Origin: Morinoia aosen
Taxonomy: Eukaryota > Arthropoda > Malacostraca > Amphipoda > Talitridae
Length of the DNA stretch: 64,000 bases
NCBI GenBank assembly: GCA_030386875.1
Contig: CM059577.1
Location: 20,657,038 to 20,721,037, forward strand
Direction: 5' to 3'
Shown here piece by piece: positions 11,582 to 23,887 of the stretch. The notes below the pieces were generated by a model. It was not told where the DNA came from, made no database searches, and was given only the letters and a program-made list of their open reading frames with translations. Every line of letters begins with the position of its first letter. The first letter of the stretch is position 1. A program made the translations under genes and the position numbers.

Positions 11582-12412
11582 ACGACAGAAGTCACAACAA
11601 CGGCAGCAGCGGCAGCGGCAGCAGTGGCAGCAGCGACGGAGTTCCCGATGATAACCTCAACAACAACAACACCACAAACAATAACAACAACGAGGACAAC
11701 ACCTACGAAGCTTTAAAAGAACAACCTGGAAAAATCAACAGTAGCAGTGACCTGTGTCGACTAGCAAACCTCAAGCAAGAGGCTGACGCTCTGAAGCATA
11801 ACTCTCTTCTTACAGTAAAATCCAGCGATAGCTCAGTCCTTTCTGACCCACTCTCCTCTACGTGTCTCAATAACAGGTTCACTTCGCCTGTATCAACATC
11901 AACTCCAACGTCGTTATTTAGCTCAGCATCACAGTTACCCGTAACATCACAAACATCACCTCTAGCGGCAACATCACCTCCAACCTCTTTGCTAAGCAGC
12001 TGCTTAGTCTCGTCTTTGGCGTCACAGTCGAATTACCACCATCAGTTCCAGCACCAGCACCAGCAATACTCGTCTCTAACTCCCCCGATCTCATCATCAT
12101 CTTCTTCGTCGTCGTCATCATCTTCGTCCCTTTCACTGAACGCACCATTTTATCAGAACCAAAATTCTGCATTTACTCAACATTCTTCGTCAACCTCTTC
12201 ACCATCTCTTGGGTCTTCCCGAACCAGCACCACAAGTTCCCTGCACCATCACTCGCTCTACCCCAACTCTCTGAACTACGGACCCTCTTACTACGGGTCC
12301 CTGAACAGCGGCTACGGTACAGCAGGACTTGCTAATTACGGCAGCGGGTACGGCGGAGCAGCATCCAACATGGCAGCCATGACTCCCCAGGAGCTCTACG
12401 CGGCGCAATCCA
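11582..12412 (+). CDS. kn: COE/EBF transcription factor, low-complexity C-terminal exon
   Basis: Long exon encoding the presumed transactivation tail. After joining it begins E-D-D-R and stays open for 276 codons. Features in order: Gly/Ser-rich start, Asn-rich run (NNNNTTNNNNN), a more complex stretch near CRLANLKQEADALKHNS, Ser/Thr/Pro-rich sequence, His/Gln-rich QFQHQHQQ, a run of 13 Ser, then Tyr/Gly-rich SGYGTAGLANYGSGYGG and finally MAAMTPQELYAAQS. The acceptor after TTCTTCTAG at 11,581 matches the upstream phase; the donor GTGAGC at 12,413 leaves one base. Without that splice the frame would run on to a TAG at 12,580-12,582. The long homopolymer tracts are typical of insect developmental regulators and likely vary in length. 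Confidence 0.88.
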
Positions 12413-12566
12413 GTGAGCAATTTACTTTTTATGGCTTGGGTATTTGTCCGGAGAGAAAAAACAACGTTCATTTTGAATTTGAGCATACGAACGTCTACAA
12501 GTACGATGTAAATTACAGGGGGTTTCCCATTCAAGCTAAATTCGCTAATAATTTACTCCATGGAAT

Positions 12567-12924
12567 TAGATTAGATTATTAGTTAGTTTAAGCCTCCCTA
12601 TCCGCAACAAAGGCGATCCAAAGAGAGGAAAGAAGAAGGCACCATTTAGTATGGAGTTAAGGGAACGTGGAATCCATGCAGAAAGGGCATAGACACAGTA
12701 AGATGAGAAAGAAGTTCATGAAACAAGATCAAAATTGAAGAAGAAAGTAGTAGGTGATAAAAAACAGGACAGCAGTGAACCGAAAAAAGATGGTCCGTAA
12801 CAAAATAAAAACCTGTTCTATTTCAACAAAAATAAAGCCTACCTAACCTTTAGCTCAGGCCCTTACATAGTCCCCCTGGGAGCGCTAATTCCCATAGATA
12901 CAATAGTTGTATCCCCCTGAGGGG
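12567..12924 (-). mobile_element. SINE-like retroposon, copy 2
   Basis: 358-bp insertion in the last COE intron. It is flanked by TACTCCATGGAAT (12,554-12,566) and TACTCTATGGAAT (12,925-12,937), a 13-bp target duplication with one mismatch. On the minus strand it begins with the hairpin head CCCCTCAGGGGGATACAA and ends in a short (GATTA)n-like tail next to the left duplication, the polarity expected for target-primed reverse transcription. No polymerase III A or B box is recognisable, so it may derive from a non-tRNA RNA or a shortened LINE. Confidence 0.85.
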
Positions 12925-13586
12925 TACTCTATGGAATAATGCTTTCACCGCCCAAACAATAAACAAACTCGTCACTCGCCCATGCACTGACCAAATAATC
13001 TCACTTTCTGCATTACTATACTAAAACTACAATGTGAGCATAAAAAATGCGACTAAATGGTGAAGTTAGGCGAATCAGTTTCTAAAATGAAATTAAAATA
13101 AGGTCATTGCGGTTAATACTTACCAAGTTATGAGTGTTTGAACTTTTTTCGACCACCTCCCGGAAGCTCATTTTTGGCTCACCGTGCCTAGTCCTCTCAA
13201 ATCTGGTCTTTATAATTATGCATCCTTAATTCAAGTTCACTACCCAGCGCACTTCAACAATCTTCATATACCATTATCGATGATGCACTATTTTAGATTC
13301 AAAAATATTGAATATTGTATAATAAGTAACTCTAAAGTTAACAACTTTTTTGCATCGTTCAGAGAGTGAAAATGGAACGCACTGTTAGGGTGTATCTGAA
13401 ATAAAAAAATGAGAAGAAGAAATATAACTTCCAGACAACTTCTTCAACGATTTAGTATTGTAATATGAGACGTAAAATTACATAGCTATTTATTTTCTGT
13501 AAATTTATTCCAAGAAACATGCACAAGAAGTGCACATGACAACGTTTTAAATTATTTATGAATTACCAGTGAAATTCTCATTTCAG

Positions 13587-13615
13587 GAATGATGAGCGGA
13601 TTCTCGGGCTTCTAG
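13587..13615 (+). CDS. kn: COE/EBF transcription factor, terminal coding exon
   Basis: Tiny last coding exon. The acceptor ATTTCAG ends at 13,586; the two leading bases complete an Arg codon with the single base left by the previous donor, and the frame then reads MMSGFSGF followed by TAG at 13,613-13,615. Phase agreement and a good polypyrimidine tract support it, but the peptide is too short to be diagnostic and isoforms with another C-terminus are possible. An AATAAA at about 13,682 could serve as a polyadenylation signal. Confidence 0.7.
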
Positions 13616-16058
13616 TCATCTGCTCCACCATCACTCAAGTCACCAAGACCGTAACGCACAAATCGAGAAGAATATTGCTAAAATAAACACTGGATGCCAT
13701 TGAAACTCCTACATTTTACTTCGAGAGGCTCTGCAGTTTTCAATGAAGGTCCGAATATTGGCATCAGATGCTCCAATTTTAATGTTGATATTTTAAGTTT
13801 CGAAGGAGGGTCCTGAAATTTGACTTTGAATTCTACTACATCGACGATATCTGCAAATTTGATTAGGAATACTGCACATTCTAAGACGAATTTGGCAACT
13901 TTTACGCTAAATTCTAATTCGCTAATTCTGCAACAATTCTATATTTCAAGTTCATATTCTGTATTATTAACATGATACGATTGTCACTTCGTCAAAAGTG
14001 TGCAATAGTAAACTGGGTGCGTTAAATACAGTTTTAAATTTTTCATTTACGTAGAGGGGTTGTGATTCTTGACTAATATATTATACGTCGAAAAAATCGG
14101 TTCCCTCATCCTAGTTACTGTGCTCCTGGAGATGATACTTTACATTGTCATAAATATTTCAAATTCACTTACCATGTGACATTCAAAAAATTACAAACAC
14201 AATACGTTCACTTTGCAGCAATGTAACATCACCTGTTCCAGTACCGCGTGAACATATTTCGTGCATTTCGTACTGAAAATGGACCTATACCGATCACTCC
14301 TAACGGTCCGATATACTTGCTCGCCAAAATAACACCTAGTTCATATTGTTAAATAAGTGCATTTGCTTCACTTTCAAACTATATCTAATGTGATAATCAT
14401 TTTAAAATGAAGACATTTCATTATTGGAGGGCCCTTTCAGAGCGAATCACATTTCTCACACAAAGAAAGCACAAGAAGATACATCACGCCCAGTTTCCTA
14501 ATACATTTGTATCTAACATTATCAATTTGGTTTGATCTCTTCCTTGGTTTGCGGATAGATGAATGCTATATATTTGGCTCTGATTTTAACTTGAAATCAT
14601 TTTATCTATGTTCACTCAATTGATTTTACTTAGTTGACATGATTACCTTAAAACTTATTTTGTAACTTAACAGCTTCTTCAACAACTGATACGCAAAATA
14701 TATTCAATCTATAATTTTACTGATGGCTAAACTGTATTTTGCTGCATTTTATCAAATCTTTGTTCAATTTTTTAGACAGGATGAACAGGGCTTTCGTTGG
14801 AATACATATCAAGACAGTAGATATAGGGTAAAATAAAAATTCTTTCAAATTTATTCACAAAAAATATAAATTTTTCAAATGTGAATCACACTCGCAAAAG
14901 CAGTTCATCATTTTTCAATTTTAATTCAGGAAAACAGAGCGATCATACGCAAGAGCAAGACCAACTGCAATTTGGAAGCCTCACACTGTCATTGTTTGTG
15001 TAAATAAACCTATTTCGGCTCATGCTCCTTCGCTTGCTAACTCGAGCGAAAGCCTCCATTTCCAGCGTCCGATTCCGGAGTCGTGAGTTATATGGCTTGT
15101 AAATGCTTTTGTGATTTAGGATTTTTTTATATTCAAAGTTCGAAGCACTTTAGTCAGATTCGTAGTAATTTGATGACGTTCCTTTTTCTTCAAGCTGTAA
15201 TTTTGGTTCCGTTCATTGTGCTTCTGAGAATTTGGTTAAGCGTTAAATTATACCTTTAATGTCAACTTCGAGGTGGAAGGTCAGCTTGAAATTTTCATCA
15301 ATAATTTTTCATTGCTGCAGTTGTACAATGTCCCATTTTTAAACTGAGTTGTTGATGTTCAGCGGCGGCAGAACTTCAAGTTGTGCAAAACGTGAAGAAT
15401 AAAAGAGCCCCACCGCGACATGTGATATAACTTGTTGTTTAATGTTAATTCCCTGTTGTTATGTTGCTCTAATGTAAACATGAATCATTTTTTATGCTAT
15501 AAACTAACACATGATTGAAAATGAAAACGTGCTCTAATGCTTCATAAAAATCAGGAATCACTGCTACCAAGAGAAGAAACTCCTTTCCATTTGTTTTTCG
15601 TAGTATTTCAACAGCTTTGAAACAATGCATAATACGTCCGCCATTACCAATGTGTTACACAACCCTTCATTTAAACTCATACTAAAATACCGAAGACTGC
15701 TCGTAAGACGAACAGAATAGCAATATGTTCAACTCCTTGAATAGCTTACACGTATGACCATCCTTTTTGTAGGTCCCTTCTTGCGGCGTGCGAGTGATCA
15801 AGGTAACCGCTTTCATTTACCGAACTTAATTATAATACGTATGCTCAGATTAGTTTTAATGCCGAAAACAGTTAAAATAGTGGGTAAATTGCTCGACGCT
15901 TAAGGGCAAATGAGGCCCTTAGAACCATACGGTACCAAGCGCCGCTTTTTAAACACACACGAAAGAAAACGGTATCAAAGTTTGGCGACTTAGAAAACAT
16001 CGCTCGCATTTCAGCAACTTAGTAGAGGTGTTCAACATGTTGTAGTTATCTTCCTGTA

Positions 16059-16060
<2 letters not shown>
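13616..16060. other. COE 3' UTR then intergenic, no gene recognised
   Basis: Probable 3' UTR followed by AT-rich sequence without a convincing coding exon or RNA gene. Candidate polyadenylation signal near 13,682. A degenerate AC/AT stretch leads into the TA microsatellite at 16,061. Confidence 0.5.

Positions 16061-16138
<78 letters not shown>
16061..16138. repeat. (TA)n microsatellite
   Basis: Seventy-eight bases of TA dinucleotides interrupted only by CATATACATA and GTA steps. Perfect TA runs can extrude cruciforms. It lies 47 bp to the left of the fold-back element at 16,185. Confidence 0.95.
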
Positions 16139-16141
<3 letters not shown>

Positions 16142-16184
16142 AACAGTCTTTCTTTCAAGCATATTTCATTAAAAAGTGAATGTG

Positions 16185-17205
16185 TTCCATTGAACGTGTT
16201 AAAGCGTCCAAAATTGCTTCAGTTGCGACAAATGTCCAAGTTCGTGGATGTTGCGCGCACACAGAAGAGGAGTCTCACCGCCCATAGTTTTGTATACATC
16301 ACCATGAGAACATGAACGTTAGTTTTTACGCTATTGTGAATTGTGATGATCTCAATACCGTCGCTTCAGCGATTAAAATATAGAATAATGTTTAATCTTC
16401 TGAAAGACTACAATGTTCAAACTGATTAGGCCACGTGCACCGTGTGAGTTGCACGTGGCCGCGTCGACCGACTGTACGCCCCACCGATTCGACATAAGCC
16501 ACCAACAAAGCCAATCCACATTGGCGACTGTGCCACCCTACCTTTCATTTGATCTCGAGCAGCCATTACAGTAGCACCTCAGAAATCATAGCTGCATTTT
16601 ATTTACATAGCTTGAGAATGGCGCAAGAGCGCCGAAACGCGTCGACTATTAGCGACCTTTTTAACCTCCTTAGCAATGATGCTAGAAATATATTTAGGAA
16701 AATAGAAAATCTTAATAAAAAACTAATCAATAATAAAAACGGCGTACTTTTTAATGAAATATATATATATATATAACTAACTCTCCAGACTAAGGAAAAT
16801 TTGAGGACGATAGCGGTATACATAACTCATTTTCGCTAAATGTATTTGGCGCTTGGTTCCGTATGATTCTAGGGGCCTCATATATAAATGCGGCGAATTA
16901 TCTTGAAGACGGTGCACATGTGTTTAAAAATGATCAAATCTTCGGTAATAATTTCAGAGCCTAATCAGTTTGAACATTGTAGTCTTTCAGAAGAATAAAT
17001 ATTATTCTATATTTTAATCGCTGAAGCGACGGTATTGAGATCATCACAATTCACAATAGCGTAAAAACTAACGTTCATGTTCTCATGGTGATGAATACAA
17101 AACTATGGGCGGTGAGACTCCTCTTCTGTGTGCGCGCAACATCCACGAACTTGGACATTTGTGGCAACTGAAGCAATTTTGGACGCTTTAACACGTTCAA
17201 TGGAA
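16185..17205. mobile_element. Fold-back element with 247-bp inverted arms
   Basis: The arms at 16,185-16,431 and 16,959-17,205 are reverse complements of the same length with only a few differences (for example GTTGCGACAAATG against CATTTGTGGCAAC). The left outer end is TTCCATTGAACGTG and the right ends CACGTTCAATGGAA. The 527-bp middle has no intact gene. It contains a hairpin GGCCACGTGCA/TGCACGTGGCC (11-bp stem, 10-nt loop, 16,429-16,460) overlapping the inner end of the left arm, and a Penelope/hammerhead-like motif at 16,611-16,646. No clear target duplication flanks the arms. Confidence 0.85.
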
Positions 17206-19499
17206 AAAGTACAATACAATTTGGAGGACTGAAAATAGAAAGAAACTATCCATCTTCCCCAAGCGTAGCTTGCATGTAACGGTAATTCTTCAAAAAATTA
17301 CGCGCAATTTAGTCACTCTGCTTCACACAGAACAATACTGGTGCTGCTATGAGTCATTTTGCCGCCAACTCCTGTTAAACTGTATAAATGTAAATATCTT
17401 TTATTATTACAATTACACCATTATTGACCATTGATATTCTTCTATGTTCAGCACTAGAATTCCTCTCATTATCGTCTTACGTAAGAAGGTTGAGGTCGTG
17501 TATAAATTTGAAGTGTTTCATAGAAGTCTTATGGAGTCGCGACTGGAGTAAATTCCCACGGTATGTCTCGTTGAGTGGCGATGGAGGGAAAAATATTTTC
17601 TTTATTGGCCCTTTAAAATTTGTTTCACTACTTACAATAACGTGTAAATCTTATTGGCGTAGCTTGATTTTTGAAAATTTCTATTTCACGAGTAGTTTTA
17701 CCCATCAATGTTCTTTTACGGGGATCAAATTAGCGCTCCATATGAAACTTGCTTATGAAGTTGAGAATTTTCTTATTCTACGTTACTCGTGACCTCGACG
17801 GTCATTTTCTCGGCAAACTCAATGTGTCAGTGGAACATATTGTATGTGCTAACATTTTTCTACAAACGTATGTGATGTACCTTAGGTTCCACATCTTTCT
17901 TCGTATTTTATACAAAATGATGGATTTCTTAGTTTGTGTTCCTCCATATCTCCGTGATTTCCTCTCACGTTTTAAATTTCAAACTGTTCGAGCAAAGAAT
18001 TTCACATTCGGGAAACTGAAGCTAAGGAAACTTTCAAAATGTGAGCTTACAAATAAAATAATTTTCCGGGCAAAATTTTTTTTATGACTCCGAATAAATT
18101 TTTGCCACGCAGTTAGAAATTAAAGAGCAAAGTGTGAGGAATATTTGAAGGAATATTATTTGAACAATATTTTTTTCATCATTGGTTTTATGACGTCTAT
18201 TCTTTATCACGTGTACTCAAACACAGGATAGGTAATTTATGAAGTGAAATGAAAATTTTCATTATTTGGTTTAAAAACTCAAGCTTTTGATTTTTAGATA
18301 AATAACATTTTGATGTCTTTTTTGAACCCCTGTCCGCGTTACCAATACGAGATCAGACAGGGTTTGTTAAACAGATTTAAAAAATTGCCGCTATCACGAA
18401 GTTGTCACACCTATGGTCGGCTTCGGCAATTTGTAGTGTTTGTTATACCGTCATTATCACTTCATTGATCGTCCTAATATGAACAAAATAGTATTACGGG
18501 AATTACGTATGTCCAGTTCATATGTTGCATTCCCTCGGTGTATAATAAACTTTTCTCTACCATCAAAGAAACACATGGCGTTTCATTTTTCCCAAACTTT
18601 CCTGGTTCATCCATTCCACATTAGCTCGTCGGATGCGAGCACATGTGGCGACGGAGAAAATCTGGAATATTCAAAACATTTTCAAGCAATTATTTGGTAC
18701 TTTAAGTCTAAATACCTGCGAAAAAAACCTGTTCGCTTGCTGGGCTTGTGTGGTCACCGAGAGGAACTCACACCTCGGTAATGGACACGATCAAGAAATA
18801 CCAGTTGCACAAAGCTTAATTAACAGAAGCCCTTACCGCATCAAAATAATATCAATTCGTAAGCCTAATCATTAAAATATTTGGTATCATGAGAGACCAA
18901 TTTGAACTTGCTAAGTTCGATAGTGTTCTCATAGCATAAATTATGGCATCTGATAGAGAGCATGCAGCGACTGGGATTGCACTCCTGCTTCACTGATCTG
19001 TCGTCAAAAGAAGATTTTTTTAGGCAAACGTCACATCGTATGCAGGGTGTTCTGCCGATGATATAAAGCATCACTACTACAAAAGTTACGCTCGTATTCA
19101 ATGATGTTGAACCAAGGCAACCGTTAACTATTTTGAGCCGTAAACTGTAATGAATCGCCTATAAGGAGGTGACAATGGTTAAAGACTATAATGACGATAA
19201 TGACGATTAAAGTTAACTACTCAACCTACGTTCCCTGTTTTTACATGACATATAGAATACGTCTCACAAAAGTGTCGAAAAAGTGCCTTTTTTATGTGAA
19301 CGGTTATATGGGAACAGAGCCTTACAATTTAATTACGAACACTTCAATAGTACAGTTGACAATTCTATATCTTACAACCGGCATAGCGATTTACGCTGTC
19401 GACATTTCATTCACTGCCAACTGACTTTTTCTCAAAGCACTCATCAGATCCAATCTAAGATCTGTTGCGCCCAAAATCATCAGATCATCTTCAGCCTTC
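17206..19499. other. No gene recognised
   Basis: AT-rich with several ORFs of 80-122 codons (17,424-18,875) that overlap in different frames, lack known motifs and show no codon bias. Not annotated as genes. Confidence 0.5.
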
Positions 19500-20640
19500 A
19501 CCGCTAGCGCATCAACTTCTGGCCCTCACCATCTGGACCAGCTCCGCTACCTCATCATCCGGCACGGCTTCTTCCGCCGTCCGTCCAATCAGTGTGCTCT
19601 GGTCTTGTTGACGCACTACGGTCGGCATGGGAGGATGCGGCTAAGCACCCTGTGAGCGCGAGTGCGCACCCGTCATCATCACCTCACTCACCGCATGAAG
19701 ACACTTCGCTTCGTCATTAGAGCAGTAAGTAAGTCGCAGTGCTGTCGTGTGTCGTGCGTAAGCATTAGATTGTTCGGCTGAAGCTCATTGAAGTGTTCCG
19801 TTCCCTCCTGTTAAATAATAGCGCCTAGGGTAATCAATCTATATATTAACTAGTTAGAATTAGATCGGAGGTGTAGATCAGATTGGGGTGTGTTCATTTA
19901 CGGGTTTAGGTGCAGATCAGATCGGGGTGTGTTCATTTACGGGTTTAGGTGCAGATCAGATCGGGGTGTGTTCATTTACGGGTTTAGGTGCAGATCAGAT
20001 CGGGGTGTGTTTATTTACGGGTTTAGGTGTAGATCAGATCGAGGTGTATTTATTTATGGGTTTAGGTGTTTGAGATCAGATCGGTGGTGTAACGGTAGTT
20101 GGGGTGTTTTAGATCAGATCGGTGGGTGTTACGTTAGTTGAGGTGTTTGAGATCAGATCGGTGGGTGTAAATTTAGTTGGTGTTTATAGGTATCAGATCG
20201 GGGTTAGTTTGGGTGTGTTTAACTGATTTATTCTCCAAGCCAGTCAGATCATCATACATCGTATTTACTCCTTTTATTTAAATTTTGCTATTTTGTTTCA
20301 CCTAGGTGCACTAACGGAAGGCGCGGGGTTTGCGCCTGGAGTCACGACAGCGGCTCCGACACTTCGGGCCGAGTCTCCGACGCAACCATCGAACGAAAAC
20401 CATCGTTCTCCATCACCTAATTTATTTTTCATTGCACGATTATTTATTTATTTATCGGCATTGTTAAATATTCTGGTGGTACTATTAAACTTTTATTCCA
20501 TTGTCTGTATTTCATATCCCCCCCGCTCGCTTTTTTCGTTAAAAAGACATGGATAGGCTACCACGTATGATTCTTGTCGTGGCGAGCCGAAACGCAAGCG
20601 CTAATCGTAATCCCGACAATTTCAGCTAATTTAATTATCT
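19500..20640. other. GC-shifted block, probable retroelement debris
   Basis: GC-richer patches at about 19,500-19,760 and 20,305-20,410 surround a 39-bp tandem repeat (separate entry). The first patch is open for about 45 codons (LDQLRYLIIRHGFFRRPSN) and ends CTG-TGA; the second, preceded by CACCTAG, reads GALTEGAGFAPGVTTAAPTL. Neither matches a domain I recognise. The layout resembles a leader and gag region of a decayed LTR element, but exons of an unknown gene cannot be excluded. Confidence 0.35.
19868..20225. repeat. 39-bp tandem repeat, about nine units
   Basis: Units begin AGATCAGATCGGGGTGTG and continue with TTCATTTACGGGTTTAGGTG. The first five are nearly identical; later ones diverge to AGATCAGATCGGTGGGTGT with a different second half. 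Because 39 is divisible by three, artificial ORFs run through the array in two frames, which explains why they look like repeat proteins. Confidence 0.9.
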
Positions 20641-21859
20641 AAAGCAAAAATGATAAAATAATATTAGTCACAATATGTCAACCAGAAAAAATTAATAATA
20701 TTTTATAAATGAAAATGCTCATAATTAATTTGCTTAATGAAGGTTTAACGAGAGGAATACTTAGGGAAATACTCAGATCTAGATTGGTTGACGCCACTAA
20801 AAAAAACGTTATATCATTCTCACTTCCGACGACCACAGAATAAGTTAGTTCTTTTTGAGATTTCAATTAATGAACTGGAATCCTTTATTCGCAAAAAAAT
20901 TGTTTTCATGTGTGCTGCTTTCATTGCATACTACTTTTATTAATGAATAGATTAGTTGTAGAGTATATTTGAGAAGCCAGAGAGATAGTTAATGCTAAAA
21001 GCACTTAATAACACACTCTAACTTGTCTTCACAGATCTTAACTTATTTCATAAAAGTACTCAAATCATTTACCTACGTTAGTAATTTTACAACAGCATAT
21101 TTTCAGCCAACGTCAGCTTCCCTCATCTCAATATTGCACCAAAGACTAACAGTGAGCCGTGTGAAGCAATGAGAGGAATAACATTAAAATCTCTCAAACA
21201 CAGCAGTTGAGTCATGCCACCGCAGTCAAAAAAAATCAACATGCAATACTTTGTTCATGTAATACTTTACACATTTCCATTAACCCCGATTTTTCAATTA
21301 CTTCCGACGCAGCCGTTGCTAATCACAATAAGGTCTTCAGTTAAAATAAAAGTTTCTTCGAACTTATGCAGTCTCCACAGCTAAATCTCTAGCCAAGAAT
21401 GAAGAACCATAAACCATAAACCATAATCTCAGAAGTGATCAACAGCTACCCACACCTCCCGCAGACCACACTCCGGTAAGTGAGTGAGCTCTTTATGGGC
21501 ATTGAAGAGCTTAAAGTATTTTTGACCAAGTCTGGCCTGATAAAACTTTGCATCTCCGAATCATTGTTCGTTTTAAAAAAGATTTTAAATAACACACAAT
21601 CAGCATTCTCCTTGCAACTAGAGAGTAGAGTTAGTTGTTTTTCGCGTTTCATACAATTTCATACATATCTTCTTTTGATAATTTGTTCTAAGTTTTAATT
21701 ATTTGATTGACTTCATTAAAGATCGTTCATTCATGAAGAAGTTGAAAATGATCAAATTGGTCGAAACGTTCTTCGCTGTCACTTATTTTAGTACAATGTG
21801 ACGAAAAACGATGCCGTTCCCCTTAGTCTCATATTCATAATGAGAACGATAAAATAAAG
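20641..21859. other. No gene recognised
   Basis: AT-rich sequence. It contains one Penelope-type motif at 21,741-21,771 (GATC-loop-GGTC followed by GAAACGTTC) but no ORF with a known domain. Confidence 0.5.
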
Positions 21860-22380
21860 CTAAATTAGATTATAAGTTAGTTCAAACCATCCTAACCACA
21901 ACGGAGGAGTCCCAAAGCGAGGAAGAAGAGAGACTCCATTTACCTCGGAGTTGGCCCTTTATCGATAATCGTCTTTGCTGAAAAAAGTTAAGAAATCACT
22001 CACATCGTTATATTCTAGATGCTTCGGTAGAAAGTTTGCATCGTAATGGGTTTCATGGATGATAATTTTAACGATGGTCCCGAGAGGCATTTTAGGAAAA
22101 TATTGACATTGTTTTCCCCCACTGAAAAAAGAAAAAAGTTTAAAACGTTCGCAGTTCCTTTATATCAAAAGAAGGAGGAACCTATGAAACAGGCATATTC
22201 CCACTCAACATCCCCTTCCCACAGAAACAATTGGTTAGGAAATTCATTCATGTAACTAGACAAAAGTTGCAGAAGCGGGTAGTAAGTCCTGAAAAATAGG
22301 ACAATAATTTGCTGAAAAAACATGATCCGTAACTAAACAAAATCCTAATCTATGTATTCTAACAAAAATTAGGCCTACGG
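21860..22380 (-). mobile_element. SINE-like retroposon, copy 3 (5'-truncated, with internal insertion)
   Basis: The + strand starts with TTAGATTATAAGTTAGTTCA and AGGAGTCCCAAAGCGAGGAAG, matching the tail end of copies 2 and 5, and ends with GATCCGTAACTAAACAAAATC and TAGGCCTAC. About 160 bp of unrelated sequence interrupts it after 21,958. The hairpin head is missing, so the sense (minus) strand is truncated at its 5' end, a common outcome of target-primed reverse transcription. Confidence 0.75.
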
Positions 22381-22856
22381 GCGTCTACTAAAAAGTAGCC
22401 AATAAAAAAATGCTGTAGTTTGTGAAATATTAATGCGAGAAGGCTAAAATAGGTTTCATTGGAAATAACAAGATTTAACATTTTATTTTATTTCAATAAT
22501 TTTGCCTATTTGCCATACTTTTCAAATAAATGTGAAATTCATCACTAAAAATTACGTTATCCAACGATATTTGATCAGAACTGCTCATTTTTTTTATTCT
22601 GCTGCAAAATAATAACCTCCGGTCTTTATTATGAGGTGAAATTTCTTGATGACATTGTACATATGGATTTAAATAAAGTTCTTTTTGAGAATAAAATTGA
22701 CAGTAGTTTTCTTTACCCGTGTCTCGGCAGACAATTTTCTCACTTATTTCATTTTATCGTTAATTAAAATCCTTTACGTGTCCATTCTTGTTTCTGTCCT
22801 TCTGGTATTCCAAATAGAAAAAATATTTAAAATAGAATAAAGTAAATAAAATAAAG

Positions 22857-23887
22857 TAGGCCACCACGTCAGTAGTGTAGGCCATCACGCCAGTAGTGTA
22901 GGCCATCACGCCAGTAGTGTAGGCCATCACGTCAGTAGTGTAGGCCATCACGTCAGTATAGTGTAGGCCATCACGTCAGTAGTGTAGGCCATCACGTCAG
23001 TAGTGTAGGCCATCACGCCAGTAGTGTAGGCCATCACGTCAGTAGTGTAGGCCATCTCGTCAGTAGTGTAGGCCATCACGCCAGTAGTGTAAGCCATCAC
23101 GTCAGTAGTGTAGGCCATCACGTCAGTAGTGTAGGCCATCACGTCAGTAGTGTAGGCCATCACGTCAGTAGTGTAGGCCATCACGTCAGTAGTGTAGGCC
23201 ATCACGTCAGTAGTGTAGGCCATCACGTCAGTAGTGTAGGCCATCACGTCAGTAGTGTAGGCCATTACGTCAGTAGTGTAGGCCATCACGCCAGTAGTGT
23301 AAGCCATCACGTCAGTAGTGTAGGCCATCACGCCTGTAGTGTAGGCCATCACGCCAGTAGTGTAAACCATCACGTCAGTAGTGTAGGCCATCACGTCAGT
23401 AGTGTAGGCCATCACGTCAGTAGTGTAGGCCATCACGTCAGTAGTGTAGGCCATCACGCCAGTAGTGTAGGCCATCACGTCAGTAGTGTAGGCCATCACG
23501 CCAGTTGTGTAGGCCATCACGCCAGTAGTGTAAGCCATCACGTCAGTAGTGCAGGCCATCACGTCAGTAGTTTAGGCCATCACGTCAGTAGTGTAGGCCA
23601 TCACGTCAGTAGTGTAGGCCATCACGCCAGTAGTGTAGGCCATCACGCCAGTAGTGTAGGCCATCACGCCAGTAGTGTAGGCCATCACGTCAGTAGTGTA
23701 GGCCATCACGTCAGTAGTGTAGGCCATCACGCCAGTAGTGTAGGCCATCACGCCAGTAGTGTAGGCCATCACGCCAGTAGTGTAGGCCATCACGTCAGTA
23801 GTGTAGGCCATCACGCCAGTAGTGTAGGCCATCACGCCAGTAGTGTAGGCCATCACGCCAGTAGTGTAGGCCATCACGCCAGTAGTG
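22857..23887. repeat. 21-bp minisatellite, about 49 units
   Basis: Unit contains GTAGGCCATCACGTCAG followed by TAGT. Nearly all units are exact apart from one alternating position (TCACGTCA or TCACGCCA) and rare changes such as TAAGCCATC and CCATTACG. One unit near 22,955 carries two extra bases. The unit length is a multiple of three, so three long ORFs on the minus strand spell MAYTTDV/MAYTTGV repeats; no promoter, splice site or flanking coding sequence supports a protein. Each TCACGTCA resembles a cAMP-response element (one base off TGACGTCA). Confidence 0.97.

Noticed and set aside
17424-18875. Series of 80-122 codon ORFs
   Set aside because: Overlapping in different frames, AT-rich amino-acid content, no motif or splice signals; expected by chance in AT-rich DNA of this length.
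20293-20556. Alternative last exon of the COE gene
   Set aside because: A good CACCTAG acceptor precedes a GC-rich open stretch, but the peptide has no COE similarity, a SINE-free 6-kb gap separates it from the COE stop, and the surrounding sequence looks like retroelement debris.
22948-23877. Long minus-strand ORFs encoding MAYTTDV/MAYTTGV repeats
   Set aside because: Produced by a 21-bp tandem repeat whose length is divisible by three. There is no unique domain, promoter or splice context, and the frame breaks at a two-base insertion near 22,955 and at a TAA near 23,570.
22857-23887. CRISPR-like array
   Set aside because: Units are directly abutting with no unique spacers, and the context is eukaryotic.
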